DNA from: Chloroflexota bacterium
Lineage (GTDB): Bacteria > Chloroflexota > Anaerolineae > DTPP01
Direction of reading: 5' to 3'
Length of the DNA: 24,689 nt
NCBI GenBank assembly: GCA_012514615.1
Contig: JAAYZY010000122.1
Span: 1-24,689, forward strand
The first letter of the stretch is position 1, and each line of letters starts with the position of its first letter. Position numbers and translations under genes: made by a program. Below are positions 7,085-15,371 of this stretch, one piece after another. Under the pieces are notes generated by a model, which made no database searches, was not told where the DNA came from, and saw nothing but the letters and a program-made list of their open reading frames with translations.

Positions 7085-7191
7085 CTCACCGCAGAACGGC
7101 ACGTGCCGGCAGGCGGCATCCCGTCCGCAGCCGCCAGAGGGGCACGGATGGGGCGCGAGCCCAAACGTGAGCCGGCGCGGCGTTATTCCTT

Positions 7192-7220
7192 TTGCCGAGT
7201 GGCCCAGCATCATGTACAAT
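7192..7220 (+). promoter_or_regulatory. Promoter of the phoB-phoR operon
   Basis: TTGCCG at 7192-7197 and TACAAT at 7215-7220 are separated by 17 bp. The start should be near 7227, leaving a leader of about 28 nt with GAGGAGGG before the GTG start. No 11-bp TTAA-type repeats like those before pstS are visible here, so autoregulation by PhoB is not evident from the sequence. Confidence 0.7.
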
Positions 7221-7254
7221 GACTTTGCACAACCCATGAGGAGGGAATGGCACA

Positions 7255-7950
7255 GTGAGCGAGACCATCTTGGTGGTGGAAGACGAGTCAACCCTGCGGG
7301 AGACGTTGGAATACAACCTCACCCGCCAGGGCTATGCCGTGTACACCGCCGGCGACGGCCGCACCGCCCTGGACCTGGCCCGCCAGCAACGGCCAGACCT
7401 CATCCTGCTGGATGTGATGCTACCAGGGCTGGATGGCCTGGAGGTCTGCCGCATCCTGCGCCAGGATTCCAGCGTGCCGGTGCTCATGCTCACCGCCCGG
7501 GCCGATGAGATCGACAAGGTTGTGGGCCTGGAGGTGGGAGCCGACGACTACCTGACCAAGCCGTTCAGCATGAGGGAGTTGCTGGCGCGGGTCAAGGCGC
7601 TGCTGCGGCGGGTGCGCCTGACGCGGGAGGAGATGGCGGCCGCCGAGGAAGAGTCACTGTGCTTCGGCAACCTCACCCTCGACATGGCGCGGCGGGAAGT
7701 GCGCCGGGAGGGCGTGGTGGTTCACCTCAAGCCCAAAGAGTACGAGCTGTTGGAGCTTCTGGCGCGCCACCGCGGCCAGGTTCTCTCCCGGGAGGTCTTG
7801 GTGGAGCGCATCTGGGGATGGGAGTACGACGGAGCCACCCGCACGGTGGATGTCCACGTGCGCTGGCTGCGCGAGAAGCTGGAGGCCAACCCGGCGCAGC
7901 CCACCCACATCATCACCGTGCGGGGGGTGGGCTACCGTCTCGACGGCTGA
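7255..7950 (+). CDS. phoB: OmpR/PhoB-family response regulator
   Basis: The product is 231 residues: a receiver domain (about 4-117) with acidic Glu9/Asp10, phospho-acceptor Asp53 in LLLDVMLPG, Thr80 and Lys102 in TKPF, then a winged-helix DNA-binding domain (about 133-230) ending [11 protein letters not shown]. When phosphorylated by PhoR it should bind Pho-box repeats and activate phosphate-uptake genes. The start is GTG with GAGGAGGG about 8 bases upstream; an ATG at 7236 is in another frame. The sensor kinase gene follows at once, and pstS with a repeat array comes after it, which supports the PhoB assignment over other OmpR-type regulators. In Gram-positive nomenclature it would be called PhoP. 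Confidence 0.92.
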   Translation: MSETILVVEDESTLRETLEYNLTRQGYAVYTAGDGRTALDLARQQRPDLILLDVMLPGLDGLEVCRILRQDSSVPVLMLTARADEIDKVVGLEVGADDYLTKPFSMRELLARVKALLRRVRLTREEMAAAEEESLCFGNLTLDMARREVRREGVVVHLKPKEYELLELLARHRGQVLSREVLVERIWGWEYDGATRTVDVHVRWLREKLEANPAQPTHIITVRGVGYRLDG

Positions 7951-7992
7951 ACCGACCTTGTGACCCTGCACCTGACGGAAGGACTTGCCCAC

Positions 7993-9756
7993 ATGCCAGC
8001 GAAGCTGCAGAAGATCCATTGGCGCATCGCCCTGCCCTACGTCGCTTTGGTCATCCTGGCCACTTTCACGCTCACCTGGCACGTCACCGGCGTGGTGCGC
8101 CAGAGCCAGATCGAGGACCTTCGAGTGAGCCTCGTGGCTCAGGCCCGCCTCCTGGGCGATACGGTGCGCCCTTCCCTGGCCAACCCTGAGCCCGCAGCGG
8201 ACCTTGACGACCTGGCCAAGCGCTACGCCGACTCGTTGGGGGCGCGGGTCACCATCATCCGCGCCGACGGGCTGGTGGTGGGCGAATCGCTGGAAGACCG
8301 CACCACCATGGACAACCACCTCTGGCGGTCGGAGGTGCAGCAGGCGGTCTTCGGCGGCGAAGGCAGCAGCGTGCGCTACAGCCATACCGTGGGCTACGAC
8401 ATGATGTACGCCGCGGCGGCCATCCGAGAGGGATCGGAAGAGCTGGGCTTCGTCCGTCTGGCCCTCTCCCTCCACGCCATCGAGGGGCGGGTGGCCCAAC
8501 TGCGGCGCGCCGTTGTGCTGGCCGGCGCGCTGACGGCGGCCCTCGCGGCCCTGCTGGCCATCTACGCCGCCAGACGGGTGGCTCGACCGATCCGCAACCT
8601 CACCAAGGTGGCAGACCGCCTGGCCCAAGGCGACCTGAGCGCCCGCCTGTTCCCCACCACACGGGATGAAGTGGGGCGCCTCACCGTCTCGTTCAACCTC
8701 ATGGCCGACCAACTGCGGGAGAAGATCACCCGCCTCTCGTCAGAGCAGAACCGTCTAGCTGCGGTGCTGGAGCACATGGCCGATGGCGTGCTCATCACCG
8801 ATGAGGCAGGGGTGGTGCAGCTCTGCAACCCGGCGGCGGCGCGGCTCTTGGGCGTGCGGGCCCAGGAGGCCTTGGGCCGTTCGTTCGTGCAGGTAGCCCG
8901 CCACTACCGCATCGTCCAGATCTGGGAGCGCAGCCGCTCCAGCGGCGTTGAGCAGATGGAGGCGGTGGAGCGGGAGCTGCCCGAGAGCTTCGTGCAGGTC
9001 ATCGCCACCCCGCTGCTGGAGGAGGGGCTGAAGGGCTCCCTGGTCATCCTGCAGGACCTCACTGAGATCCACCGCCTGCAAACGGTGCGCCAGGATTTCG
9101 TCAGCAACGTCTCTCACGAGCTGCGCACGCCCCTGGCGGCGCTGAAGGCGCTGGTAGAGACGCTGCGGGACTCCGCCCTAGACGACCCGCCAGCCGCCAG
9201 CCGCTTCTTGGGGCGGATGGAGACCGAGCTCGACGCTCTCACCCAGCTCGTACAGGAATTCCTGGAGCTGGCCCGCATCGAGTCCGGGCGCGCCCGACTA
9301 CAGGTGGCGCCGGCCACGGTGACCGACGCGGTGGCCGCGCCGGCCGAGCGTTTGCGCCCCCAGGCGGAACGAGCCGGCTTGTACCTGACTCTGGACCTGC
9401 CTGCCGCCCTGCCCTTGACCAAGGTGGACCTGCCTCGAGTGCAGCAGGTGGTCACCAACCTGGTGCATAACGCCATCAAGTTCACCCCCACCGGCGGCAG
9501 CGTGCACATCTGGGCACGGGAGGCCGCCGGCTTCGTGGAGGTGGCCGTGAGGGATAGCGGAATCGGCGTGCCGGCCGACGACCTGCCGCGCATCTTCGAG
9601 CGCTTCTACAAGGCCGACCGGGCCCGCTCCGGCGGCGGCACCGGCCTGGGCTTGGCCATTGCCAAGCACATCGTGCAGGCCCACGGCGGACGAATCTGGG
9701 CCGAAAGCGTGGAGGGCCAGGGCAGCACCTTCTTCTTCACGCTGCCGACGGCCTGA
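7993..9756 (+). CDS. phoR: Phosphate-regulon sensor histidine kinase
   Basis: The product is 587 residues. Two membrane segments (about 12-33 and 172-194) enclose an extracytoplasmic sensor region of about 135 residues. HAMP (about 195-247), PAS (about 252-360), HisKA with the phosphorylated His375 in SHELRTP, and HATPase (about 478-587) follow, the last with N-box NLVHNAIKF, DSGIGVP and GTGLGLAI. This is the full PhoR layout of Gram-positive-type kinases with an external domain. The ATG at 7993 was preferred over an upstream GTG at 7960 because GGAAGGA lies about 10 bases before it. It phosphorylates PhoB when phosphate is low; the neighbouring pst operon and PhoU are its usual partners. A hairpin after the stop probably ends the transcript. 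Confidence 0.93.
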   Translation: MPAKLQKIHWRIALPYVALVILATFTLTWHVTGVVRQSQIEDLRVSLVAQARLLGDTVRPSLANPEPAADLDDLAKRYADSLGARVTIIRADGLVVGESLEDRTTMDNHLWRSEVQQAVFGGEGSSVRYSHTVGYDMMYAAAAIREGSEELGFVRLALSLHAIEGRVAQLRRAVVLAGALTAALAALLAIYAARRVARPIRNLTKVADRLAQGDLSARLFPTTRDEVGRLTVSFNLMADQLREKITRLSSEQNRLAAVLEHMADGVLITDEAGVVQLCNPAAARLLGVRAQEALGRSFVQVARHYRIVQIWERSRSSGVEQMEAVERELPESFVQVIATPLLEEGLKGSLVILQDLTEIHRLQTVRQDFVSNVSHELRTPLAALKALVETLRDSALDDPPAASRFLGRMETELDALTQLVQEFLELARIESGRARLQVAPATVTDAVAAPAERLRPQAERAGLYLTLDLPAALPLTKVDLPRVQQVVTNLVHNAIKFTPTGGSVHIWAREAAGFVEVAVRDSGIGVPADDLPRIFERFYKADRARSGGGTGLGLAIAKHIVQAHGGRIWAESVEGQGSTFFFTLPTA

Positions 9757-9831
9757 GCGCCGCCAGCGCCGCCGATGCAGGCCCCGACTCTGGTCGGCGC
9801 GCGGTGGACGGAGGGCCCGGGGCCAGGGCCA

Positions 9832-9851
9832 GGGGCGGCCCAGGCCGCCCC
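9832..9851 (+). terminator. Hairpin after phoR, probable terminator
   Basis: GGGGCGGCC and GGCCGCCCC are perfect 9-bp arms around CA, followed by CAAGTTT. It lies 75 bp after the phoR stop and ends a few bases before the Pho box, so it insulates pstS from phoBR read-through. The T-run is short, so termination efficiency is uncertain. The GC-rich stretch 9757-9831 before it shows nothing else. Confidence 0.6.
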
Positions 9852-9855
9852 CAAG

Positions 9856-9899
9856 TTTAACCCAACATTAACACGGCCTTGAGCGGACGTTAAAGCGGC
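9856..9899 (+). promoter_or_regulatory. Pho box: four 11-bp direct repeats upstream of pstS
   Basis: Four contiguous 11-base units can be read: TTTAACCCAAC (9856-9866), ATTAACACGGC (9867-9877), CTTGAGCGGAC (9878-9888) and GTTAAAGCGGC (9889-9899). Each has the nTTAA or nTTGA core at the same place and ends in C. Tandem units with an 11-bp period are the known layout of PhoB/PhoP binding sites, for example the TTAACA units of Bacillus PhoP and the TTAA-core repeats of cyanobacterial Pho boxes. The site lies just upstream of a possible -10 before pstS and next to phoBR, so it is very likely the PhoB target. Confidence 0.75.
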
Positions 9900-9904
9900 G
9901 GCTG

Positions 9905-9910
9905 TACACT
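9905..9910 (+). promoter_or_regulatory. Candidate -10 of the pstS promoter
   Basis: TACACT at 9905-9910 lies 5 bp after the last Pho-box unit. The -35 position (9882-9887) falls within the repeats and reads AGCGGA, a poor match, as expected for a promoter that needs an activator in place of the -35 contact. Transcription would start near 9917, leaving a leader of about 48 nt. Confidence 0.45.
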
Positions 9911-9964
9911 TCTCTGTGTAGCGAGTGAGAGAGCGAAAACCTTGGACACAGAGGAGAAGAAAAC

Positions 9965-11002
9965 ATGCGTCGTTCATGGGCTGTGATCCTGGTCTTGGCC
10001 GCAGTGGTGCTGACATCGTGCGCCAGCCCGGCGGCTCCCTCCCAGGCGCCGGTCACCCAGGCCCCGGCGACCCAAGCGCCCCCAACCACCGTCCCGACCT
10101 CAGCGCCGCCCGCAGCAGCTCCCAGCCAGAGCGGCGCGCAGTTGCCCGAAGTGAACCCCTTGGAAGTGACCGGCGACATCATCACCGCAGGCAGTTCCAC
10201 CGTCTTCCCCCTGTCGGAGCGGATCGCTGAGCGGTTCACCGACGAGGGCTACAAGGGCAACGTCACCATCGACAGCATCGGCAGCGGCGCCGGTCTGGAG
10301 CGCTTCTGCAAGTCCGGCGAGACCGACATCGCCAACGCCAGCCGGCCCATCAAAGACTCCGAAGTGGAATCGTGTCGGGCCATCAACCGCGAACCGATCG
10401 AGTTCCGCATGGGCACCGACGCCCTGGCCGTGGCGGTGAGCAAAGAGAACACCTTCCTGCAGAGCCTCACAAAGGACGAGCTGGCCCGCGTCTTTTCGGA
10501 CGCCGTCAAGTGGTCCGACATCAACCCCGCTTGGCCCAACGAGAACATCCAGCGCTTCATCCCCGGCACCGATAGCGGCACCTTCGACTTCTTCGTGGAA
10601 GAGGTCTTGGGCAAAGACAACGCCCGGGCCCTGAGCGCGGCCAACCAGCAGCTCAGCGAAGACGACAACGTCCTGGTGCAGGGCATCGTGGGCAGCCCCT
10701 ACGCCATCGGCTACTTCGGCTACGACTACTACGTTGAGAACGCCGACAAGCTGCGGGTGGTCGCCATCGAGGGTGTGGAGCCCAGCGACGCCACCGTGGA
10801 CGGCGGTCAGTACCCCCTGGCTCGGCCCCTGTTCATCTACAGCACGGCGGAGATCATGAAGAGCAAGCCCCAGGTGGCCGCCTTCATCAACTTCTACCTC
10901 AGCCATGTGGAAGAGGAGATCAAGAGCGTGGGCTACTTCCCCGCTTCGTCAGCCGTCATGGAAGCCGCCAAGGCTGCCTGGCTGGAGGCGGTGGGGCAGT
11001 AG
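9965..11002 (+). CDS. pstS: Phosphate ABC transporter substrate-binding lipoprotein
   Basis: The product is 345 residues with a lipoprotein signal (LTSC, lipid Cys at residue 19), an Ala/Pro/Thr-rich linker to about residue 58, and a PstS-type binding domain. Features are GSSTVFPLSERIAERF near residue 78, DSIGSGAGLERFCKSGETDIANASRPI (key residues SGAG and DIANASRP) and the later PGTDSGTFDFF segment, which together form the phosphate pocket. This is the longer PstS type common in cyanobacteria and Chloroflexota. It captures phosphate outside the membrane and delivers it to PstCA. GAGGAG lies about 10 bases before the ATG. The Pho box upstream predicts induction under phosphate limitation, and a strong hairpin follows the stop. 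Confidence 0.95.
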   Translation: MRRSWAVILVLAAVVLTSCASPAAPSQAPVTQAPATQAPPTTVPTSAPPAAAPSQSGAQLPEVNPLEVTGDIITAGSSTVFPLSERIAERFTDEGYKGNVTIDSIGSGAGLERFCKSGETDIANASRPIKDSEVESCRAINREPIEFRMGTDALAVAVSKENTFLQSLTKDELARVFSDAVKWSDINPAWPNENIQRFIPGTDSGTFDFFVEEVLGKDNARALSAANQQLSEDDNVLVQGIVGSPYAIGYFGYDYYVENADKLRVVAIEGVEPSDATVDGGQYPLARPLFIYSTAEIMKSKPQVAAFINFYLSHVEEEIKSVGYFPASSAVMEAAKAAWLEAVGQ

Positions 11003-11030
11003 CTACCCCGGCCGAATGTCGTTGGAGCTA

Positions 11031-11067
11031 GCCACAGGGAGGGGCGAACGGAGCCCCTCCCTGTGGC
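11031..11067 (+). other. Strong intercistronic hairpin between pstS and pstC
   Basis: GCCACAGGGAGGGGC (11031-11045) and GCCCCTCCCTGTGGC (11053-11067) are perfect 15-bp arms around the 7-base loop GAACGGA. It lies 28 bp after the pstS stop and 28 bp before the pstC start, with no T-tract. The likely role, by analogy with other binding-protein/permease operons, is to protect the pstS message or cut read-through so that PstS is made in excess over the membrane subunits. Confidence 0.8.
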
Positions 11068-11095
11068 AGGCCCAGGCGCCCCAGGAGGTGAGTGC

Positions 11096-12037
11096 ATGCA
11101 AGCAAACGCGGAGTGGCCCGCGAGGAGGGCGCAGATCGCCGACCTGCGGCGGCGCGCCCGGCCGGGCGAGGCGCTGATCCAAGGCTTCTTGTTCCTCTGC
11201 GGGGCCGTCTCAATCCTCACCACGGTGGGGATTGTGGCGGTGCTGGGCCGGGAGTCGTGGCGCTTCTTCGGCAGCCCTGAGGTCTCGCTGTGGGAGTTCT
11301 TCACCACCACGGTGTGGCAGCCGGTCATCGGCCAGTTCGGCATCTTGCCCCTGGTGAATGCCACGGCGATGACCAGCCTCTTCGCCATGCTGGTGGCCCT
11401 GCCTCTGGGCCTGGGCATCGCCATCTACCTCAGCGAGTACGCCTCGGAGCGAGTGCGCGGCGCCCTCAAACCGATCTTGGAGGTGTTGGCTGGCGTGCCC
11501 ACGGTGGTCTACGGCTACTTCGCCCTGACGTTCATGACCCCCCTGCTCCGTTCGCTCTTCGGGGCCAACGTGGTAGAGATCTACAACACCGCTTCGGCCG
11601 GCCTGGTCATGGGCATCCTCATCCTGCCGCTGGTCACCTCCATGAGCGAAGACGCCCTTTCGGCGGTGCCGGATGCCCTGCGGGAAGCCGCCTACGGCCT
11701 GGGCGCCACCCGCCTGGAGACGGCAGTCAAGATCGTGGTGCCGGCAGCCATGTCTGGGATCGCCGCGGCGTTCATCCTGGCCATGTCTCGAGCCATCGGC
11801 GAGACCATGATCGTGGCCATCGCCGCCGGCGCCGGCCCCAACTTCACCTTCAACCCCTTCAAGGCGGCCGAAACCATGACCGGTCACATTGTGCGCATCA
11901 GCGGCGGCGACCTGAGCTACGATTCCATCGACTACAACAGCATCTTCGCCATCGGCCTGATGCTCTTCGTCATCACCCTGGCCCTGAACATCATCAGCCG
12001 GCAGATCGTGCAGCGCTTCCGGGAGGTCTACGAATGA
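11096..12037 (+). CDS. pstC: Phosphate ABC transporter permease PstC
   Basis: The product is 313 residues with about six membrane segments (the first at about 29-50, the last near 283-301). The coupling motif that contacts PstB is [20 protein letters not shown] at 197-216, followed by [12 protein letters not shown], typical of Pst permeases. The ATG at 11096 has AGGAGGTGAG 7 bases upstream; a GTG at 11063 in frame lies inside the hairpin and is unlikely. It pairs with PstA to form the channel. The stop overlaps the pstA start in ATGA, indicating translational coupling. Confidence 0.94.
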   Translation: MQANAEWPARRAQIADLRRRARPGEALIQGFLFLCGAVSILTTVGIVAVLGRESWRFFGSPEVSLWEFFTTTVWQPVIGQFGILPLVNATAMTSLFAMLVALPLGLGIAIYLSEYASERVRGALKPILEVLAGVPTVVYGYFALTFMTPLLRSLFGANVVEIYNTASAGLVMGILILPLVTSMSEDALSAVPDALREAAYGLGATRLETAVKIVVPAAMSGIAAAFILAMSRAIGETMIVAIAAGAGPNFTFNPFKAAETMTGHIVRISGGDLSYDSIDYNSIFAIGLMLFVITLALNIISRQIVQRFREVYE

Positions 12038-13293
12038 GCATGCCGTCCCGCGCCCACGCCAGCGGTCCGCGTGGCAGCTTCGTCCCCAACATCGCCGGCC
12101 GCCACCGTCGGGGCCGTGTGTGGCGGACTCTTTTCCAAGCCGCCACCCTGGTGGGCATCATGGCCCTCATGACCCTGCTCTACAACATCATCAACGAGTC
12201 GTTCGGCCTGGCGGCGGTGCAGAACAAGATCGACCCGGCCACCCTAGCCGTCGCAGGAACGCCCCTGGAAGACCTGCCCAAGGAACAGCTGGTGGACATC
12301 CTGCGGACCCATGTCTCCGCCGGCCTCATGCGCCGCTTGGAGAGCGAGGCCCCCTGGGCAGAGCGCAGCCGCGACGACGTCTACCTGCTGGTGCAGGAGC
12401 GGGTGGTGAGCCCCGAGATCGTACAGACCTGGATGCTGGCCGAGTCGCTGCTAGAGCGGGAGCGCATCGTGGCCCAGGCCGCCCAGCGGCACCCTGGCGC
12501 GCAGGTGGTCTTCCGCAGTTGGCTCAACGCCCAGTTTCTGCGCACGCCCCAGTCCACCACGCCGGCCTTTTCCGGGGTGCGCACAGCGCTTTTGGGCTCG
12601 CTCTGGACCATCTTCATCGCCGTGGTGGTGGCCTTCCCACTGGGTGTTGGGGCGGCCATCTACCTGGAAGAGTACGCCGCCGACAACGCCCTGAACCGCG
12701 TCATCCAGACCAACATCAACAACCTGGCTGGCGTCCCCTCCATCATCTACGGCATCTTGGGGCTGGCGGTCTTCGTGCGGGCCCTGCAGCCCCTCACCAG
12801 CGGCGCCCTCTTCGGCTCAACAGACCCCACCACAGCCAACGGGCGCACCCTCCTCTCGGCTGGCCTAACCCTGGGCCTGCTGATTCTGCCCATCATCATC
12901 ATCAACGGCCAAGAAGCGATCCGCGCCGTGCCCCAATCGCTGCGCCAAGCCAGCTACGCCCTGGGGGCCACCCAATGGCAGACGGTCTGGCGCCATGTCT
13001 TGCCCCAGGCCATATCCGGCATCCTCACCGGCACCATCCTGGCCGTCTCTCGGGCCATCGGCGAGACCGCGCCGCTGGTGGTCATCGGCGCGTCCACCTT
13101 CATCGTGGTGGACCCCGACGGGCTGTTCTCCAAGTTCACCACGCTGCCTATCCAGATCTACCAGTGGACCTCGCGGCCGCAGGCCCAGTTCCGACACATC
13201 GCGGCGGCGGCCATCCTGGTCCTGATGATCTTGCTGCTCAGCATGAACGCCTCGGCGCTGCTGCTGCGCAACCGCTTCCGCAGGAGGAGTTAG
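12034..13293 (+). CDS. pstA: Phosphate ABC transporter permease PstA, long form
   Basis: The product is 419 residues, against about 280-300 for typical PstA. The first membrane segment (about 34-56) is followed by an insert of about 125 residues (58-182), rich in charged residues and probably helical, before the second segment (about 184-210). The rest is standard: [10 protein letters not shown] (231-240), the coupling motif [20 protein letters not shown] (305-324) and [13 protein letters not shown]. By the usual topology the insert would lie outside the membrane, where it could contact PstS. It starts in the ATGA overlap with pstC and ends one base before pstB. Confidence 0.92.
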   Translation: MSMPSRAHASGPRGSFVPNIAGRHRRGRVWRTLFQAATLVGIMALMTLLYNIINESFGLAAVQNKIDPATLAVAGTPLEDLPKEQLVDILRTHVSAGLMRRLESEAPWAERSRDDVYLLVQERVVSPEIVQTWMLAESLLERERIVAQAAQRHPGAQVVFRSWLNAQFLRTPQSTTPAFSGVRTALLGSLWTIFIAVVVAFPLGVGAAIYLEEYAADNALNRVIQTNINNLAGVPSIIYGILGLAVFVRALQPLTSGALFGSTDPTTANGRTLLSAGLTLGLLILPIIIINGQEAIRAVPQSLRQASYALGATQWQTVWRHVLPQAISGILTGTILAVSRAIGETAPLVVIGASTFIVVDPDGLFSKFTTLPIQIYQWTSRPQAQFRHIAAAAILVLMILLLSMNASALLLRNRFRRRS

Positions 13294-13294
13294 C

Positions 13295-14104
13295 ATGGCC
13301 CACCCCTTGCCACTGCCGCCGGACCAACCATCCACGGCCACCCCCTACGCCATCGAAGTGCAGGACCTGCGCGTCTACTACGGCAGCTTCTTGGCCGTGC
13401 GCGATGTCTACCTGCAGGTCCAGCGGCAACGGATCACCGCCATCATCGGCCCTTCGGGCTGCGGCAAGAGCACCATGCTGCGCTCCTTCAACCGCATGAA
13501 CGAGCTGGTGCGCACCGCCCGCACCGAAGGCACCGTGCTTTTCCAGGGCCAGAACATCTACCGGCCAGAGGTGGACCCGGTGGAGGTGCGGCGGCGCATC
13601 GGCATGGTCTTCCAGAAGCCCAACCCCTTCCCCAAGAGCATCTACGAAAACGTGGCCTGGGGGGCGCGCATCAACGGCTTCCGCGGCAACGTGGACGAGA
13701 TGGTGGAGCACTCGCTGCGCCAGGCCGCCCTGTGGGACGAAGTGAAAGACAAGCTCCAGGCCAGCGCCCTGGCCCTGTCCGGCGGGCAGCAGCAGCGCCT
13801 GTGCATCGCCCGCACCATCGCCGTGCGCCCCGAGATTATCCTCATGGACGAGCCGGCGTCTGCCTTGGACCCCATCGCCACGCTCAAGATCGAAGACCTG
13901 ATGCGCAACCTGGCCAGGGACTACACCATCATCGTGGTCACCCACAACATGCAGCAGGCCGCCCGCGTCTCCGATCTGACCGCCTTCTTCATGATGGGCG
14001 ACGACCGCGCCGGCTACCTGGTGGAGTACGGCCCCACCGGCCGTATCTTCACCAACCCAGCCGACAAGCGCACCGAAGAGTACATCACCGGGAGGTTCGG
14101 ATGA
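13295..14104 (+). CDS. pstB: Phosphate ABC transporter ATP-binding protein
   Basis: The product is 269 residues with all ABC-ATPase motifs: Walker [10 protein letters not shown] (52-60), Q-loop Gln107 in VFQKPNPFP (the KPNPFP sequence is characteristic of PstB), signature LSGGQQQR (161-168), Walker B IILMDEP with Glu186, and the switch His217 in VTHNM. About 18 residues precede the domain. It powers phosphate import from the cytoplasmic side. AGGAGG lies about 9 bases before the ATG, inside the end of pstA. The stop overlaps the start of the arsenate reductase gene (ATGA). Confidence 0.96.
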   Translation: MAHPLPLPPDQPSTATPYAIEVQDLRVYYGSFLAVRDVYLQVQRQRITAIIGPSGCGKSTMLRSFNRMNELVRTARTEGTVLFQGQNIYRPEVDPVEVRRRIGMVFQKPNPFPKSIYENVAWGARINGFRGNVDEMVEHSLRQAALWDEVKDKLQASALALSGGQQQRLCIARTIAVRPEIILMDEPASALDPIATLKIEDLMRNLARDYTIIVVTHNMQQAARVSDLTAFFMMGDDRAGYLVEYGPTGRIFTNPADKRTEEYITGRFG

Positions 14105-14565
14105 CCAAGCGACGTGCGCTGTTCCTCTGCACCGGCAACTCGTCCCGCAGCCAGATGGCCGAGGCGCCGGTATACGCCCTGCTGGGCGATACCTGGCAGG
14201 CCGCCTCGGCTGGGACCCACCCAGCGCCACAGGTGAACCCGCTGGCCGTGCAGGCCATGGCCGAGTTGGGGCTGGATGTCTCCGCCGCGCAGCCCAAGCG
14301 GGTCGATGGGTTCCGAGGGGAGCCGTTCGACCTGGTGGTGACCCTGTGCGACGACGCCGCGGGCAACTGCCCCCTCTGGCTGGGACGTGGCGCGGTGGTC
14401 CACATGGGCCTCCCAGACCCAACCGCGGTCGAAGGCGACGAACCCCAGCGTCTGGCCGCCTTCCGCGCCGTGCGAGACGGCATCCGCGAGAAGGTGGCCA
14501 CGCTGAGCGCCTGGACCGAGCCCCCTCCTGCCAATTTGGGGCTTGACTTGCAGCGCAAAATGTGA
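14101..14565 (+). CDS. arsC: ArsC-type arsenate reductase (low-Mr phosphatase fold) in the pst operon
   Basis: The product is 154 residues with a low-molecular-weight tyrosine-phosphatase fold. The P-loop is CTGNSSR with Cys10 and Arg16. Two further Cys in [13 protein letters not shown], Cys83 and Cys90, fit the three-Cys relay of thioredoxin-coupled arsenate reductases (Cys10/82/89 in the best-known member), and the later LPDP carries the general-acid Asp. The triad argues against a plain protein phosphatase. It should reduce arsenate to arsenite. Its ATG overlaps the pstB stop, so it is translated with the phosphate transporter, which also lets arsenate in. No arsenite pump or ArsR regulator is visible in the window. 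Confidence 0.88.
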   Translation: MTKRRALFLCTGNSSRSQMAEAPVYALLGDTWQAASAGTHPAPQVNPLAVQAMAELGLDVSAAQPKRVDGFRGEPFDLVVTLCDDAAGNCPLWLGRGAVVHMGLPDPTAVEGDEPQRLAAFRAVRDGIREKVATLSAWTEPPPANLGLDLQRKM

Positions 14566-14571
14566 TAAAAA
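14543..14571 (+). promoter_or_regulatory. Weak candidate promoter before phoU
   Basis: TTGACT at 14543-14548 (inside the end of arsC) and TAAAAA at 14566-14571 are 17 bp apart. The following stretch (14562-14600) is clearly AT-rich compared with the surroundings. It could give phoU some transcription of its own apart from the pst message across the 104-bp gap. The -10 match is poor, so this is tentative. Confidence 0.3.
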
Positions 14572-14669
14572 AGTGAAATACTCATGTTTGTTTGCATCAG
14601 ACCCGCAAGTGACCATGCTAGACCGTCGCGCCGGCTGTGGGTGCGGTGGCTGCCAAAGGGAGGTAGACG

Positions 14670-15341
14670 ATGCCGCGCCAGACGCTGCAGCAGGAACTGA
14701 AGCGCATTCAGGATGAAGTGTTGGTCTTGGGCAGTATGGTGGAAAACGCCCTGGTGCAGTCGGTGGAGATGCTCAGCGAGCGCGACATGGAAGGCGCCAA
14801 GCGGTTGATCAAGGCCGACCAGCTCATCAACAAGAAGCGGTTCAACATCGAGCAGGACGTCCTCACCCTCATCGCCACGCAGCAACCCATGGCCGGGGAC
14901 CTGCGCACCGTGGCCGGCGTGCTGGAGATCATCACCGAGCTGGAGCGCATGGGCGACTACGCCAAGGGGATCGCCCGCATCAACCTGATGATGGGCGAGA
15001 AGCCCCTGCTGAAGCCCCTGCTGGATATCCCCCGCATGGCGAAGATGGTGCAGGGTATGCTGCACCGGGCCCTGGATGCGTTCACCCGCCGCGACGTGGA
15101 GTTGGCGCGGGAGCTGCCCAAGGAAGACGACGCTGTGGACGACCTGTACAACCAGGTCTACCACGAGCTTCTGGTGTTCATGATGAAAGACCCCCAGACC
15201 ATCGACCAGGCCTCGTACCTGCTGTGGGTCGCCCACAACCTGGAACGGGTGGGGGACCGCGTCACCAACATCTGCGAGCGGGTGGTCTTCACGGTCACCG
15301 GCGAGATGAAAGAGCTGGATACCGACGAAGACTGGAACTGA
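14670..15341 (+). CDS. phoU: Phosphate transport regulator PhoU
   Basis: The product is 223 residues and all helical, with the two PhoU repeats each carrying an ExxxD metal motif: ELERMGDYAKGI (Glu92, Asp96) and NLERVGDRVTNI (Glu192, Asp196). PhoU sits on the inner face of the membrane and links Pst status to PhoR, keeping the regulon off when phosphate is plentiful and limiting uptake. GGGAGGTAG precedes the ATG. It follows the arsenate reductase by 104 bp and precedes the S8 protease by 30 bp, all in the same direction. The length is normal for the family. Confidence 0.95.
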   Translation: MPRQTLQQELKRIQDEVLVLGSMVENALVQSVEMLSERDMEGAKRLIKADQLINKKRFNIEQDVLTLIATQQPMAGDLRTVAGVLEIITELERMGDYAKGIARINLMMGEKPLLKPLLDIPRMAKMVQGMLHRALDAFTRRDVELARELPKEDDAVDDLYNQVYHELLVFMMKDPQTIDQASYLLWVAHNLERVGDRVTNICERVVFTVTGEMKELDTDEDWN

Positions 15342-15371
15342 CTCCGTCGCCGGCAAAGGGCAAGAAACGGC

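Noticed and set aside
7085..7190. A second Pho box in front of phoB
   Set aside because: No nTTAA-type units with 11-bp period were found there, only a 12-bp palindrome and a GC-rich imperfect hairpin.
11063..11095. Upstream GTG start for pstC
   Set aside because: It lies inside the right arm of the strong hairpin and lacks a ribosome binding site; the ATG at 11096 has an excellent one.
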